From Sediminivirga luteola (GTDB lineage Bacteria; Actinomycetota; Actinomycetes; Actinomycetales; Brevibacteriaceae), in the NCBI RefSeq assembly GCF_014639315.1, contig NZ_BMFY01000007.1, forward strand, positions 62,001 to 126,000: a DNA stretch of 64,000 nucleotides, in the 5' to 3' direction. A model generated the notes under the pieces. The model was not told the DNA's origin. It did no database searches and saw nothing but the letters and a program-made list of their open reading frames with translations. This document shows positions 1 to 9,608 of the stretch, one piece after another. Both the position numbers and the translations under genes were made by a program. Position 1 is the first letter of the stretch. Every line of letters starts with the position of its first letter.

Positions 1-95
1 TCAAGGACAGGTCCTTCGTCTGCCAGCACCAGCTCCATCCTGCCGAATTGGAGGCCTTCGACACTCGGCTCCGGATGACCGGGGGCCAGTCATGA
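1..95 (+). CDS. VirB4-type conjugation ATPase, C-terminal end (partial)
   Basis: An open frame enters the window and ends in TGA at 93-95. The visible residues, read from base 3, include KDRSFVCQHQLHPAELEAFD. The end of the VirB4-like ATPase at 52028..53530 reads KDRSFVTQHQLHPAELGLFD at the same place. VirB4 ATPases energise type IV secretion and pilus assembly at the inner membrane face. The stop overlaps the ATG of the next gene as ATGA, so the genes are translationally coupled. Only about 30 residues are present, so the identification rests on this alignment and on identical gene order in the second element. Confidence 0.75.
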   Translation, partial: KDRSFVCQHQLHPAELEAFDTRLRMTGGQS

Positions 96-676
96 GCCGC
101 CCCCGCTACCGCCGCTCCGGCAACCCCGGTGAGCCGGACGCCGGCCGGACACAGGACCACGACAAGTCGGCGGCGCCGGTGGTGCTGCCGCATGTTCTGG
201 TGCGGGTCGACGACGACGGCACACTCGCGGTCACCGTGGACGGTGAGCCGTTCGAGCCCGAAGAGTTCGCCCCGCCCTGGCGGCGCTCGGGCTTCGGGAC
301 GCTGATCGATGCGGTGACCGGTGACCGGCGGGTGCCGGTGCGGGTGGAGGTCCGTGAGGTCGACGGCACCGCGTTCACCGACATCATCACCGCCGCCCGA
401 CGGCGCCCCGCCCCCGAACCCGAAGGCGAGTCGGCGCCCGAGGAGGCGACGGCGGCGGTCGAACTGGTGGAGGTCACCGGTGAGGGCTTCGTGCCGGGCG
501 AGGATGTCGCGGTCGCGGTCATCGTCGCTCACACCGACGCCACACCGGCTGGCAACGCCCGCGCGCTGATCGACGCGGCCCAGCTCGACGCCGCCCGCTT
601 GGCCAGTGCTGGAACCGGTGAGGTGTTCCTGCTCGGCAGGGTCTCGGGTGTCCAGGTGATCGTGAGGCCGCGATGA
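92..676 (+). CDS. Conserved hypothetical ICE protein
   Basis: A 194-residue soluble protein of unknown function. It is a clear paralogue of the gene at 53530..54093. Both have a variable charged N-terminus, then a block starting VLPHVLVRV with TVDGEPF and VREVDGTAFTDI, a variable linker, and a conserved C-terminal block LVEVTGEGFVPGEDVAVAV ending near VVAHTDAT. No signal peptide or membrane segment is seen. It lies between VirB4 and VirD4 genes and overlaps both by 4 nt, which suggests a role at the transfer ATPase or coupling protein. That role is inferred from position only. Confidence 0.8.
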   Translation: MSRPRYRRSGNPGEPDAGRTQDHDKSAAPVVLPHVLVRVDDDGTLAVTVDGEPFEPEEFAPPWRRSGFGTLIDAVTGDRRVPVRVEVREVDGTAFTDIITAARRRPAPEPEGESAPEEATAAVELVEVTGEGFVPGEDVAVAVIVAHTDATPAGNARALIDAAQLDAARLASAGTGEVFLLGRVSGVQVIVRPR

Positions 677-2448
677 GTGCGCCGCGGACGCCGGGGACGG
701 GTGACGGTCTGGCGAATCTCGCGATCGGCGCCCTGATCGGACTGGCGGGACTGGCTGGGGTGCTGCGCTTGGCGGGCACGATCGCCGCGTTCCTCACAGG
801 CGCCCCACAACCGCGAGCGGGGGTCGCAACCGGGTTCATGGTCCTGGTGCAGCCTGGCGATCCCGGCGCCGCTCTGGACGCCGAGGGGCTGAGCGCGGTG
901 GCGTACTGGATCACCGCGGTCATGCTGCTCGTCGGTTTGGGGGTGCTGGCGTGGTGGGTGTGGGGTCAGGTCCGCGACCATGCCCGCCGGGTCGAGGTCG
1001 ATCCGCGACGACTGGCGGGCACAGCGACTCGTAGTGAGGTTGCCCGCGCCGCCTCCGGGCGTGCGCTGCTGGGTCGCGCGTCGACGTTGCGGCCTTCGCT
1101 CGACAAGCCCCAGACCGGGGATGTCGGCTACCTGCTGGGGCGTTCGCGTGGCGCGAGCGTGTGGGCGAGTGTGGAGGACTCGATCCTGCTCGTCGGCCCA
1201 CCTCGTTCGGGCAAGGGCCTGCACGTGGTCATCAACGCCATCCTCGATGCGCCCGGCGCCGTGGTGACCACGAGTACCCGGCCGGACAACCTCACCGCGA
1301 CGTTGAAGGCGCGTGAGCGTGATGGGCGGCCGGTGGCGGTGTTCGACCCCCAGCACTTGGCTGAGGGTGTGCCGGCGGGGTTGCGGTGGTCTCCGGTGCG
1401 CGGCTGTGAGGACCCGCTGACGGCGATGATCCGCGCCACCGGTCTGGCCTCTGGCACCGGCCTGTCGGCTGGTGGTGTGGAAGGTGGCGGGTTCTGGGAA
1501 GGCAAGACCCGCGCCGCACTGCAAGCGCTCCTGCACGCCGCCGCCCTCGACGGGCGTCCGCCATCGGAGCTGTTCCGGTGGACCCTCGACCCCACCGCCG
1601 CCGCCGAGGCCGTCAGCATCCTGTCGAACTCCTCCCAGGCCGCGACCGGGTGGGCCGAGTCGTTGGAGGCGATGATCGAGGCCGACCCCCGCACCCGCGA
1701 CTCGATCTGGCAAGGCGTCTCCCTGTCCCTGGCCGCGCTGGCCGACCCGCGGGTGCTCGACGCGGTGAGCCCACGGGCAGGTGAGCACTTCGACCCCCAG
1801 ACCTTCCTCACCGGCTCGGGCACCCTGTATCTGCTGGCCACCGGCGCGGGGGCGGGGGCGTCGTCGGCATTGGTGGCGGCGTTCGTCGAAGACCTCGTGG
1901 AGACCGCACGGCGCATCGCGGCCCGATCGGCTGGCGCGCGGTTGGACCCGCCGCTGTTGCTGGCGCTGGATGAGATCGGCAACCTCGCACCCCTGCCGTC
2001 GCTGCCGACGTTGATGGCCGAGGGTGGCGGGACCGGGATCACCACCCTGCCCGTCCTGCAGTCCCTCGCCCAAGCGCGGGACAAATGGGGTGAGAACGCC
2101 GCGAACGCGATCTGGGACGCCGCGATCGTGAAGATCATCCTGGGTGGGGCGTCGAACTCGCGTGATCTGGCGGACTTGTCGACCTTGATCGGCGAACGCG
2201 ACGAGTACACCGACTCCACCACCGTCGGCGACCACGGCTCCCGGTCGGCTCAGCGCTCGGTACGCCGGGTGGCGATCCTGCCCCCGGACCGGCTCCGGAC
2301 GTTGCCGTTCGGCACCGGCATCACCATGCTCCGCTCCGCGCCCCCGATCGTGACCGACCTGCGCCCCTGGACGAGCCGCGACGACGCCACGACGTTGAAG
2401 ACCGACCGGGGCGCGGTCGAAGCGCTGCTCAGAAGCGAGCGCCCGTGA
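673..2448 (+). CDS. Type IV coupling protein, VirD4/TraG (TraM) family ATPase
   Basis: A 591-residue inner-membrane ATPase that hands the relaxase-DNA complex to the secretion channel. Two hydrophobic segments occupy the first 100 residues (one starts IGALIGLAGLAGVL, the second is around AVMLLVGLGVLAWWVW). A Walker A motif, GPPRSGKG, lies near residue 175. A Walker B type segment, LLALDEIGNLAPLPSLP, lies near residue 430 and is followed by the GGGTGITTLPVLQSLAQ stretch typical of TraG/TraM C-terminal domains. Length is normal for the actinobacterial family. Its ATG overlaps the upstream stop. It is highly similar to 54090..55868 across its whole length, which supports two related ICEs in this window. 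Confidence 0.92.
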   Translation: MSAPRTPGTGDGLANLAIGALIGLAGLAGVLRLAGTIAAFLTGAPQPRAGVATGFMVLVQPGDPGAALDAEGLSAVAYWITAVMLLVGLGVLAWWVWGQVRDHARRVEVDPRRLAGTATRSEVARAASGRALLGRASTLRPSLDKPQTGDVGYLLGRSRGASVWASVEDSILLVGPPRSGKGLHVVINAILDAPGAVVTTSTRPDNLTATLKARERDGRPVAVFDPQHLAEGVPAGLRWSPVRGCEDPLTAMIRATGLASGTGLSAGGVEGGGFWEGKTRAALQALLHAAALDGRPPSELFRWTLDPTAAAEAVSILSNSSQAATGWAESLEAMIEADPRTRDSIWQGVSLSLAALADPRVLDAVSPRAGEHFDPQTFLTGSGTLYLLATGAGAGASSALVAAFVEDLVETARRIAARSAGARLDPPLLLALDEIGNLAPLPSLPTLMAEGGGTGITTLPVLQSLAQARDKWGENAANAIWDAAIVKIILGGASNSRDLADLSTLIGERDEYTDSTTVGDHGSRSAQRSVRRVAILPPDRLRTLPFGTGITMLRSAPPIVTDLRPWTSRDDATTLKTDRGAVEALLRSERP

Positions 2449-2482
2449 ACCCCCGTCACTGGCGCCAGAGCGGGTGGCACTG

Positions 2483-5400
2483 ATGGCCGCCCGCAGGCGC
2501 ACGCCCCCGCCGGGTCAGCTCGAGCTGGACCTGTGGGGACTGGACGAGAGCGCGGCCGACGGCGCAATTAGCGACGCGCCGATCGCCGATGACGACGGAG
2601 CACCGGCTACGACGAGTCAGGGAGTCGATGATGAACCACTACGCGATCCGGGTCCGGGAGCACTGGACCCTGCACGCCCCGGACCGGGTGGCGGCGCTGG
2701 AGGACCCGGAGCGGTTCTTCAGCGACCTGGGGGCGCAGATCGCCGCCGAAGTGGCGGACCTGGCAGGCAGACTGCAGCACAGTCCGGCGTTGACCGTGGA
2801 GATGAGGCGCTCTTCGGGGCAGACTTACTTGCAGGACGCATCTCGTCGGATGACGGCGCGCAGGATCGCGGAGGAGATCGTGATGAACCAGCACCTGGCC
2901 TGGGCCGGCGATCCGAGCCTGCCGCTGGATCAGGCCCGCGAGGAGTGGGAGCAGACGCGCCCGGCCGACGAGAACCTGATCGCCTGGGCCGAGCGGACGC
3001 AGGACTCCCCGTACCCGATCTACTCGACAGCGGAGCTGGAGGACAAGGCGACCGAGTGGGCGCTGCCGACCGAGTTCCTGACCGGGCTCCTGGAGGCGGA
3101 GATCCCCCGGATGTACCTGGAAGCGAACCGGGAGATTCTCGCGGAGGCCGCGACTATCCGGTTCCTGCGCGAAGTCCACTAGCACCAGTCGGCGGGCCTG
3201 CGGCGGGTGCGCAGCGGTTCGTGCCGTCCTCCCAGGACGACCTGGCCCCCTCGGGTGCGAAAGCACGGTTCGAAGCGAACGTCGCCGCGATCCGCCTCGC
3301 CCGCGCACTCACCAAGGAAGACAGGACGGCGACGGCCGAGGAGCAGCACGTGCTGGCCCGGTGGTCCTCCTGGGGTGCGATCCCGGAGGTCTTCGACAAC
3401 GCCAAGTCGGAGTGGGCGGGCGAGCGTACCGAGCTGCGTGAGTTGTTGAGCGACAGCGAGTGGGATGCTGCCGCGCGGACGACGATCAACGCGCACTACA
3501 CCGACCCGGCGATCGCACGGCAGATGTGGCGCGCGCTCGGCGCGCTGGGGTTGGACAGCGGGCAGGTGCTGGAGCCGGGCTCGGGGGCGGGCACGTTCAT
3601 CGGACTGGCGCCCGAACAGGCCCAGGTGACCGGGGTGGAGTTGGACCCGATCACCGCGGCGATCAGCCACGGCCTCTACCCCCACGCCACGATCCGTGCC
3701 GAGTCGTTCGCTGACACCCGCCTGCCCGAGGGCCACTTCGACGCGGCGATCGGCAACGTGCCCTTCGCCAATGTCAGGCTGCATGATCCGGTGCACAACC
3801 CGACGGGTCAGTCGATGCACAACCACTTCATCCTCAAGTCCCTGCACCTGGTCAGGCCGGGCGGGCTGGTGGCGGTACTGACTTCGCACTACACGATGGA
3901 TGCCCAGAACCCCGGCGCCCGCCGGGAGATGAACGCTCTGGCCGATCTGGTCGGCGCGATCCGCCTCCCCTCTGGTGCGCACCGGCGGGCTGCGGGCACC
4001 GAGGTCATCACCGACCTGCTGATCCTGCGCCGCCGCGAAGACGGCCAGCCCCCGGCCGATGACCTGTGGGAGAGGGTCACTCCGATCACCATCGACGGGC
4101 AGCGGATCAAGGTCAACGCCTACTTCGATCACCACCCGGAGCACGTCCTGGGCGATATCAGCATTGGGCAGGGCATGTACGGAGGCGACAGCCTCCTCGT
4201 CACCGGCGACCTCGACCGGCTCGACGCCGCCCTGGCCGATGCGATCGACCAGGTGACCTTCACCGCCCGCCGTGGCGGGCTGTCGATGACCGCCCGTTCC
4301 GCGGTGCAAGAGTCGCGGCGGGCGGCGTTCGTGCCCTCGCCTCCGGAGCTGTGGGACGGCAGCATCACCACCACCGAAGGTGGCGGGTTCGGCACCGTGG
4401 CCGCCGGGACCGTCGAGCCGCTACCGGTGCCCAAGTCCGCGGCGAGCGAGCTGCGCGCACTGGTCGGGCTGCGCGATACCGCGATCCGGCTGTTGACACT
4501 GGAAGCCGCGAGCGTCGACGACACCGACGACATCGCCACCGCCCGCGAGGAGCTACGCCGCGGGTATCAGAAGTACCTCGGCACCTACGGACCCTTGAAC
4601 CGGTACACGCTGCGACGCACCGGCCGCACCAATGAGGCCGGGGAGGACACCTACGCGCGGATCGTGCCCACCCCGATCCGGCTCCTGCGAGGCGACCCCT
4701 TCGGGGCGCTGGTGATGGCCCTGGAACAGTTCGACGACACCAACCAGAGCGCCACCCCTGCGGCGATCATGACCCGCCGGGTGGTCGCACCGCGCGCCGA
4801 AGTCCAGGGAGTGGAGACCCCGGCCGATGCGATCGCGGTCAGCCTGGACAAGACGGGCGGGATCGACCTGGCTCTGATCGCCGACATGCTCGGTATGGGC
4901 GAGCCCGAAGCCCGCCAGGCTTTGGAGGGGCTGGTGTTCACCGACCCCGGCACCGACGACCTCATCCACGCCCCGGCCTATCTGTCCGGGGACGTCCGCA
5001 CCAAACTGGATGCTGCCAAAGCCCGCGCCGCCGACGAGCCCGCGTTCGGGACGAATGTGGAGGCGCTGGCCGGGGTGCTGCCCGAGGCGCTCGGGGTCGA
5101 GGACATCACCGCCCGGCTCGGGGCGGTGTGGATCAGCGCGGAGGTCCACGAACAGTTCCTGAACGAGTTGCTGCGCACGAGCGAGGTGCGGGTGGAGAAC
5201 CCGCTGCCGGGGATGTGGGAGGTCCGCGGCGGACGCCAAGGGCTGCTCGCGACCAGCGAGTGGGGCACCGAACGCCGCCCGGCACCGGACATCGCGCAGG
5301 CCGTGATGGAACAACGCACCCTGCTGGTCTACGACGAGGTCGAAGACTCAGGCGGCCGCAAACGCCAGGTCCTCAACCCGCTGGAGACCACCGCGGCACA

Positions 5401-8248
5401 GGAGAAGGCCGACGCGTTGGTCGAGCGGTTCGCCGAGTGGGTGTGGGAAGACCCCGAACGCGCGGCAGGCCTGGTGACCGAGTACAACCGGCGGTTCAAC
5501 TCCATCGTGCTGCGCGACTACACCGGCGCTGGCGAGTACCTGTCCCTTCCCGGTCTGGCGGCGACGTTCACGCCCCGCCCGCACCAGCGGGCCGCGGTCG
5601 CACGGATGATCGCCGAACCTTCCGCGGGCCTGTTCCACGAGGTCGGGGCGGGCAAGACCGCGGAGATGATCATGGGCGCGATGGAGATGCGCCGGATGGG
5701 CCTGATCGACAAGCCCGTGGTCGTGGTCCCGAACCACATGCTGGAGCAGTTCGGCCGCGAATGGCTCCAGATCTACCCGCGGGCGCGGGTTCTTGCCGCC
5801 TCCAGCCAAGACCTGAGCGCCGAGAAGCGTCGGCTGTTCGTCGCCCGCGCGTCGGCCAACGAGTGGGACGCGGTGATCCTCACCCAGGGGGCGTTCGCGA
5901 AGATCCCGCTGCGGGCCGAGACCCAGACCGCGTACATCCAGGGGCAGGTCGATCAGGTCAAGCAGGTCCTCGACGACGCCCAGGGTGAGGACCGGATGAG
6001 CGTCAAGCGCGTCCAACGCAAGCTGCTCCAGCTGGAGAACAAGGTCAAGGCACGCGTCGACACCGGCCGGGACGCCGGGGTGTGCTTCGAGGACACCGGG
6101 ATCGACTACGTGATCGTCGACGAGATGCACATGTACAAGAACCTCGCCACCGAGTCCAACATCCGCGACGCCTCCATCGAGGGCTCCGCCCGCGCCTCGG
6201 ACCTGCACATGAAACTGGACTACCTGCGGTCCCAAGGCCGCGAACGCATCGTCACCGGCGCCACCGCGACCCCGATCTCCAACTCGGTGACCGAGGCGTA
6301 CGTGATGCAGCGCTACCTGCGCCCCGACCTGTTGGAGGCCGCCGGGATCGGGGCATTCGATGCCTGGGCGGCGACGTTCGGACAGACCGTCACGAGCATG
6401 GAGATGGCACCGGCCGGGAGTAACACCTTCCGGATGAAGACCCGGTTCGCGAAGTTCTCCAACGTGCCCGAGATGTTGAAGATGTGGTCGATCTTCGCCG
6501 ACGTAAAGACCGCCGACGACCTCGACCTGCCCACCCCCGACCTTGCCCCACGTGGCGACGGCAAACGCGCCCCGGCCACCGTCGCCGTGCAGCCGACCGT
6601 GGAGCTGGAGCAGTTCATTGAGCAGCTCGGCGCCCGGGCCGAGAAGGTTGCCAACAAGAGCGTGTCTCCGGATGAGGACAACATGCTCGTCATCTCCACC
6701 GATGGCCGCAAGGCCGCCCTCGATGTCCGCATGATCGTCCCCAACACCCCATCAGGGCCGACGAAGGTCGACGTCGCCGCCGACGCGATCCACCGGGTCT
6801 GGGAGCAGACACGCGACCACGAGTACCTCGACACCCTCACCGGACAGCCCTCACCCATCCGCGGTGGGTTGCAGCTGGTGTTCTCCGACATCGGCACCCC
6901 CAACGTCGACCGGTGGAACGCCTACGACGAACTCCACGCCCAGCTCGTCTTGCGCGGGATGCCCGGCGAGGCGATCCGGTACATGCACGAGGCGAAAACC
7001 GACACCGACAAGGCCCGACTGTTCGCCGCCGCCCGCAACGGCCACATCGCAGTCCTCATCGGCTCAACCGAGAAGATGGGCGTCGGCACCAACGTCCAGA
7101 ACCGAGCCGTCGCGCTCTATCACCTGGACTGCCCCTGGCGACCGTCCGATATCGCCCAACGCGAGGGCCGCATCCTGCGGCAAGGCAATCAGAACCCCGA
7201 GGTCGCGATCGTCCGGTTCGTCACCGAACGATCCTTCGACTCCTACATGTGGCAAGGCGTCGAACGCAAAGCCACCTTCATCGCCCAGCTCATGCGCGGC
7301 CGGCTCGACACCCGCGAGATCGAGGAGATCGACTCCACAGCGTTGTCTGCCGCCGAGGCTAAGGCCATCAGCTCTGGCAACCCGCTGCTACTGGAGCACT
7401 CCACCATCCAGAACGAGGTCACCCGGCTGCGCCGCCTGGAACGGGCCTACCACCGCAACCAGTCCATGCTCGTCCACACCCGCGACCGCGCTACTGACGA
7501 TGCTCGCCGCACCGAAGCCGACATCACCGCCCTACAAGCTGCGCTCCCGAGAGTGCGCGATACCTCGGGCGACGGGTTCCGCATCGACCTCGCCGAGAAG
7601 AGCTACACCTCGCGGGCCGATGCCGCCCACGCGCTGGCCGAGTGGTCACACAGCTCGGACCTGAAGTGGGCGCCGCGCTACCAGTCCCGTGACTACGGCA
7701 CCATCGGATCTATCAGCGGCTTCGACATCACCGTGTCCACCCGGCCCGCGCTCGGTGGCGACCTGGTCGTGAATGTCGCGCTGGCCGGGGTACCGCGCAG
7801 CGGGTTCATCGTCACCCGCGAGGCGTTCCTCGACGGCGGCGTCGGTCTGATCCAGCGCATCGAGAACCGCGCCTCCGGCATCCCTGCCCTGCTCGACCAC
7901 GCCCGCGACGACCTCGCCGAAGCCGAGCAAGCAGCCGCCGATGCCGACCAGCGCATCGGACAACCCTTCCGGCACGCCACCGCGCTGGCTCACAGCGAGG
8001 AAGACCTCGCCCGCGTCGAGACACAACTGGCCGCGATGCAAGAAGAGACCGACCAACCCTTAGAACCCCAACCAGCACCCGAAGCCGGACCGTCGTCCTC
8101 GCCGGCTGACGCGCTGACCGTCGAGGAGGTCAAGGCCCACCGACCAGCCCTCGGCGTCCGTGCCGACCGGAGCCGCACCGCGATCGCACGAGCGGCCGGG
8201 GCAGACAGCTCAGCGGTCACGATGCGGCACCGCGGTCCGGCGTTCTGA
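2483..8248 (+). CDS. Giant N6-methylase-like / SNF2-type helicase (DarB-like ICE protein)
   Basis: A protein of about 1921 residues. An N-terminal methyltransferase-like domain shows VLEPGSGAGTF (about residue 363) and GNVPF, a variant of the N6-adenine NPPY motif (about 424). A superfamily 2 helicase follows, with HEVGAGKT (about 1050), the DEMH box (about 1212) and QREGRILRQGN motif VI (about 1560). The C-terminus is rich in charged helices. Proteins of this kind occur on ICEs and phages and are thought to protect incoming DNA or remodel it, as DarB does in phage P1; that role is inferred. The ATG at 2483 begins MAARRRTPPPGQLELDLW. The frame stays open to 8248, but from about 2630 to 3180 its codon use is poor because another gene is read there in a different frame. 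A GTG at 3221 is an alternative start. ICE-2 lacks this gene. Confidence 0.85.
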   Translation: MAARRRTPPPGQLELDLWGLDESAADGAISDAPIADDDGAPATTSQGVDDEPLRDPGPGALDPARPGPGGGAGGPGAVLQRPGGADRRRSGGPGRQTAAQSGVDRGDEALFGADLLAGRISSDDGAQDRGGDRDEPAPGLGRRSEPAAGSGPRGVGADAPGRREPDRLGRADAGLPVPDLLDSGAGGQGDRVGAADRVPDRAPGGGDPPDVPGSEPGDSRGGRDYPVPARSPLAPVGGPAAGAQRFVPSSQDDLAPSGAKARFEANVAAIRLARALTKEDRTATAEEQHVLARWSSWGAIPEVFDNAKSEWAGERTELRELLSDSEWDAAARTTINAHYTDPAIARQMWRALGALGLDSGQVLEPGSGAGTFIGLAPEQAQVTGVELDPITAAISHGLYPHATIRAESFADTRLPEGHFDAAIGNVPFANVRLHDPVHNPTGQSMHNHFILKSLHLVRPGGLVAVLTSHYTMDAQNPGARREMNALADLVGAIRLPSGAHRRAAGTEVITDLLILRRREDGQPPADDLWERVTPITIDGQRIKVNAYFDHHPEHVLGDISIGQGMYGGDSLLVTGDLDRLDAALADAIDQVTFTARRGGLSMTARSAVQESRRAAFVPSPPELWDGSITTTEGGGFGTVAAGTVEPLPVPKSAASELRALVGLRDTAIRLLTLEAASVDDTDDIATAREELRRGYQKYLGTYGPLNRYTLRRTGRTNEAGEDTYARIVPTPIRLLRGDPFGALVMALEQFDDTNQSATPAAIMTRRVVAPRAEVQGVETPADAIAVSLDKTGGIDLALIADMLGMGEPEARQALEGLVFTDPGTDDLIHAPAYLSGDVRTKLDAAKARAADEPAFGTNVEALAGVLPEALGVEDITARLGAVWISAEVHEQFLNELLRTSEVRVENPLPGMWEVRGGRQGLLATSEWGTERRPAPDIAQAVMEQRTLLVYDEVEDSGGRKRQVLNPLETTAAQEKADALVERFAEWVWEDPERAAGLVTEYNRRFNSIVLRDYTGAGEYLSLPGLAATFTPRPHQRAAVARMIAEPSAGLFHEVGAGKTAEMIMGAMEMRRMGLIDKPVVVVPNHMLEQFGREWLQIYPRARVLAASSQDLSAEKRRLFVARASANEWDAVILTQGAFAKIPLRAETQTAYIQGQVDQVKQVLDDAQGEDRMSVKRVQRKLLQLENKVKARVDTGRDAGVCFEDTGIDYVIVDEMHMYKNLATESNIRDASIEGSARASDLHMKLDYLRSQGRERIVTGATATPISNSVTEAYVMQRYLRPDLLEAAGIGAFDAWAATFGQTVTSMEMAPAGSNTFRMKTRFAKFSNVPEMLKMWSIFADVKTADDLDLPTPDLAPRGDGKRAPATVAVQPTVELEQFIEQLGARAEKVANKSVSPDEDNMLVISTDGRKAALDVRMIVPNTPSGPTKVDVAADAIHRVWEQTRDHEYLDTLTGQPSPIRGGLQLVFSDIGTPNVDRWNAYDELHAQLVLRGMPGEAIRYMHEAKTDTDKARLFAAARNGHIAVLIGSTEKMGVGTNVQNRAVALYHLDCPWRPSDIAQREGRILRQGNQNPEVAIVRFVTERSFDSYMWQGVERKATFIAQLMRGRLDTREIEEIDSTALSAAEAKAISSGNPLLLEHSTIQNEVTRLRRLERAYHRNQSMLVHTRDRATDDARRTEADITALQAALPRVRDTSGDGFRIDLAEKSYTSRADAAHALAEWSHSSDLKWAPRYQSRDYGTIGSISGFDITVSTRPALGGDLVVNVALAGVPRSGFIVTREAFLDGGVGLIQRIENRASGIPALLDHARDDLAEAEQAAADADQRIGQPFRHATALAHSEEDLARVETQLAAMQEETDQPLEPQPAPEAGPSSSPADALTVEEVKAHRPALGVRADRSRTAIARAAGADSSAVTMRHRGPAF
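2631..3182 (+). CDS. Small ICE protein nested within the methylase/helicase gene
   Basis: A 183-residue protein starting MNHYAIRVREHWTLHAPDRV, with no function that I recognise. It is acidic, helical, rich in Trp and Glu, and has no membrane segment. Two ATG codons at 2628 and 2631 follow a GGGAG Shine-Dalgarno at about 2620-2624. Third codon positions in this frame are almost all G or C, while the overlapping long frame shows random third positions and Gly/Pro/Arg/Asp-rich low-complexity translation. This frame is therefore the coding one between about 2630 and 3180. Both frames stay open over 550 bases. It was probably inserted into, or grew inside, the linker region of the neighbouring gene. 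Confidence 0.75.
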   Translation: MNHYAIRVREHWTLHAPDRVAALEDPERFFSDLGAQIAAEVADLAGRLQHSPALTVEMRRSSGQTYLQDASRRMTARRIAEEIVMNQHLAWAGDPSLPLDQAREEWEQTRPADENLIAWAERTQDSPYPIYSTAELEDKATEWALPTEFLTGLLEAEIPRMYLEANREILAEAATIRFLREVH

Positions 8249-8365
8249 ATCGGACTCCTGCGCTGAGGTCCGTCTTGTGTTCGATCTGTCGGCGCGAAGT
8301 GCTCCCGAAGTCGAGCAAGCGGCACGCTGCCCAACCTGCTCGTTCGGCGGGAGATCATTGGGGAT

Positions 8366-9403
8366 GTGAGCGCTCGCCACCACCTCGTCCCGCAGTTCTA
8401 CCTGCGGAACTTTGCCAACGGCAACCAGCAGCTCGCCCTGGTCGATCGAGCCCGACCAGACCGAGCGATCAGAAACGCGGTCCGCAAGGCATGCTCGGAA
8501 GTTGGCTTCTACCGGATCGAGACCGACGTGCTCGCCCGCGAGCAGGACCGAATCGGTCACGACCCCGAGGTGGTCGAGCACCACTTGAGTCAGTTCGAGC
8601 GCGCGGCAGCGCCCGCCATTTACAAGTTGATCCGGACCGGCCTCTCGGACTTCACCAAGGAGGACTGGTACCACCTGATCAACCACATCGCGCTCCAGAC
8701 CGTTCGCGGGCATCGGTGGCGCGAGGACTTCAACGCGGCTGCCACCCATCAGATGCGGCTCCACCTGGGGCAGACCGTCACCGACGAGCAGATCCGTGCC
8801 TGGCTTCGTGAGAGCGATCGGCCGATCACCGACGAGGAAGTGAGCGCGTTCCGAGTTGAACTGTTAGGCCCGAAGGGTCCCAGATTGGTTGCGCCCGAAG
8901 CGGTGATGGTTCAGGAGAGCCTCAAACTCGCCCTGAGCGGACTTGGGGAACGCCTGGCAGACGGGATGCACTGGACCCTGATCCGCAGCGACGAGGCCCC
9001 GGTCCTGACCTCTGATGAGCCAGTCTGTTGGTGGTCGCCGGGCGATGGGCCGGTTGGATATGCGACGGCCAACGTCGTGTGGTTCCCTCTGAGCCCGCGG
9101 TTGATCCTGCAACTACGTGACCGAGACCTCGACCAGCGGGCCCTCGGCCTTCCGACGATCGACACTGCCGCCGGGAGAGATGACCTGATACGCCTCATCA
9201 ACGGTCAGGTCGGAGGTCAAGCGCACCGCTGGATCATCCACCACCCCGATGACCGTCCCCTCGACCGCCTCCAACTGGCACCCCGCACGAAGTGGGGAGA
9301 TCAACTCGTGAGTTCCACGCATGAAGGAAGTACGCGTCGCGAGCTCTGGTACCACCGCCGCCTGCCCGAACTGGATGACGGAGACTCCACCTCCAGGAAA
9401 TGA
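8366..9403 (+). CDS. DUF4238 domain-containing protein
   Basis: A 345-residue soluble protein. The N-terminus, RHHLVPQFYLRNFA, is the signature of the DUF4238 family, and the later TSDEPV segment near residue 214 is also typical. The biochemical function of the family is not established. The gene begins at GTG 8366 after a GGGAG-like site near 8350 and lies between the helicase and ssb genes. Spacers of 117 bp before it and 205 bp after it, and its absence from ICE-2, mark it as cargo rather than core transfer machinery. Lone DUF4238 genes are often found in variable regions, so a defence or toxin role is possible but unproven. Confidence 0.8.
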   Translation: MSARHHLVPQFYLRNFANGNQQLALVDRARPDRAIRNAVRKACSEVGFYRIETDVLAREQDRIGHDPEVVEHHLSQFERAAAPAIYKLIRTGLSDFTKEDWYHLINHIALQTVRGHRWREDFNAAATHQMRLHLGQTVTDEQIRAWLRESDRPITDEEVSAFRVELLGPKGPRLVAPEAVMVQESLKLALSGLGERLADGMHWTLIRSDEAPVLTSDEPVCWWSPGDGPVGYATANVVWFPLSPRLILQLRDRDLDQRALGLPTIDTAAGRDDLIRLINGQVGGQAHRWIIHHPDDRPLDRLQLAPRTKWGDQLVSSTHEGSTRRELWYHRRLPELDDGDSTSRK

Positions 9404-9608
9404 TTCGGAGTGCGGCCACGTCGACCGACATGCACCCGCACATGTATCGCCATGTCGGGTACGACCTCGTCGCCCGAGAGTTCCTTCCGTGGTCGCCTCT
9501 GTCCCGACGCAACTGGGCAGGCGTGTGGCGGTCACGCGGGTGCACCTACCAGTCGAGAGACAGTCGCGCCCACTGCGGTCTGTCGCCGACGAGGACAGGA
9601 GCAGACCG

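Noticed and set aside
529-2502. Long minus-strand frame opposite the VirD4 gene (657 codons)
   Set aside because: It is antisense to a clear coupling protein, Arg/Gly/Gln-rich, with no ribosome site. It is a normal shadow frame in GC-rich DNA.
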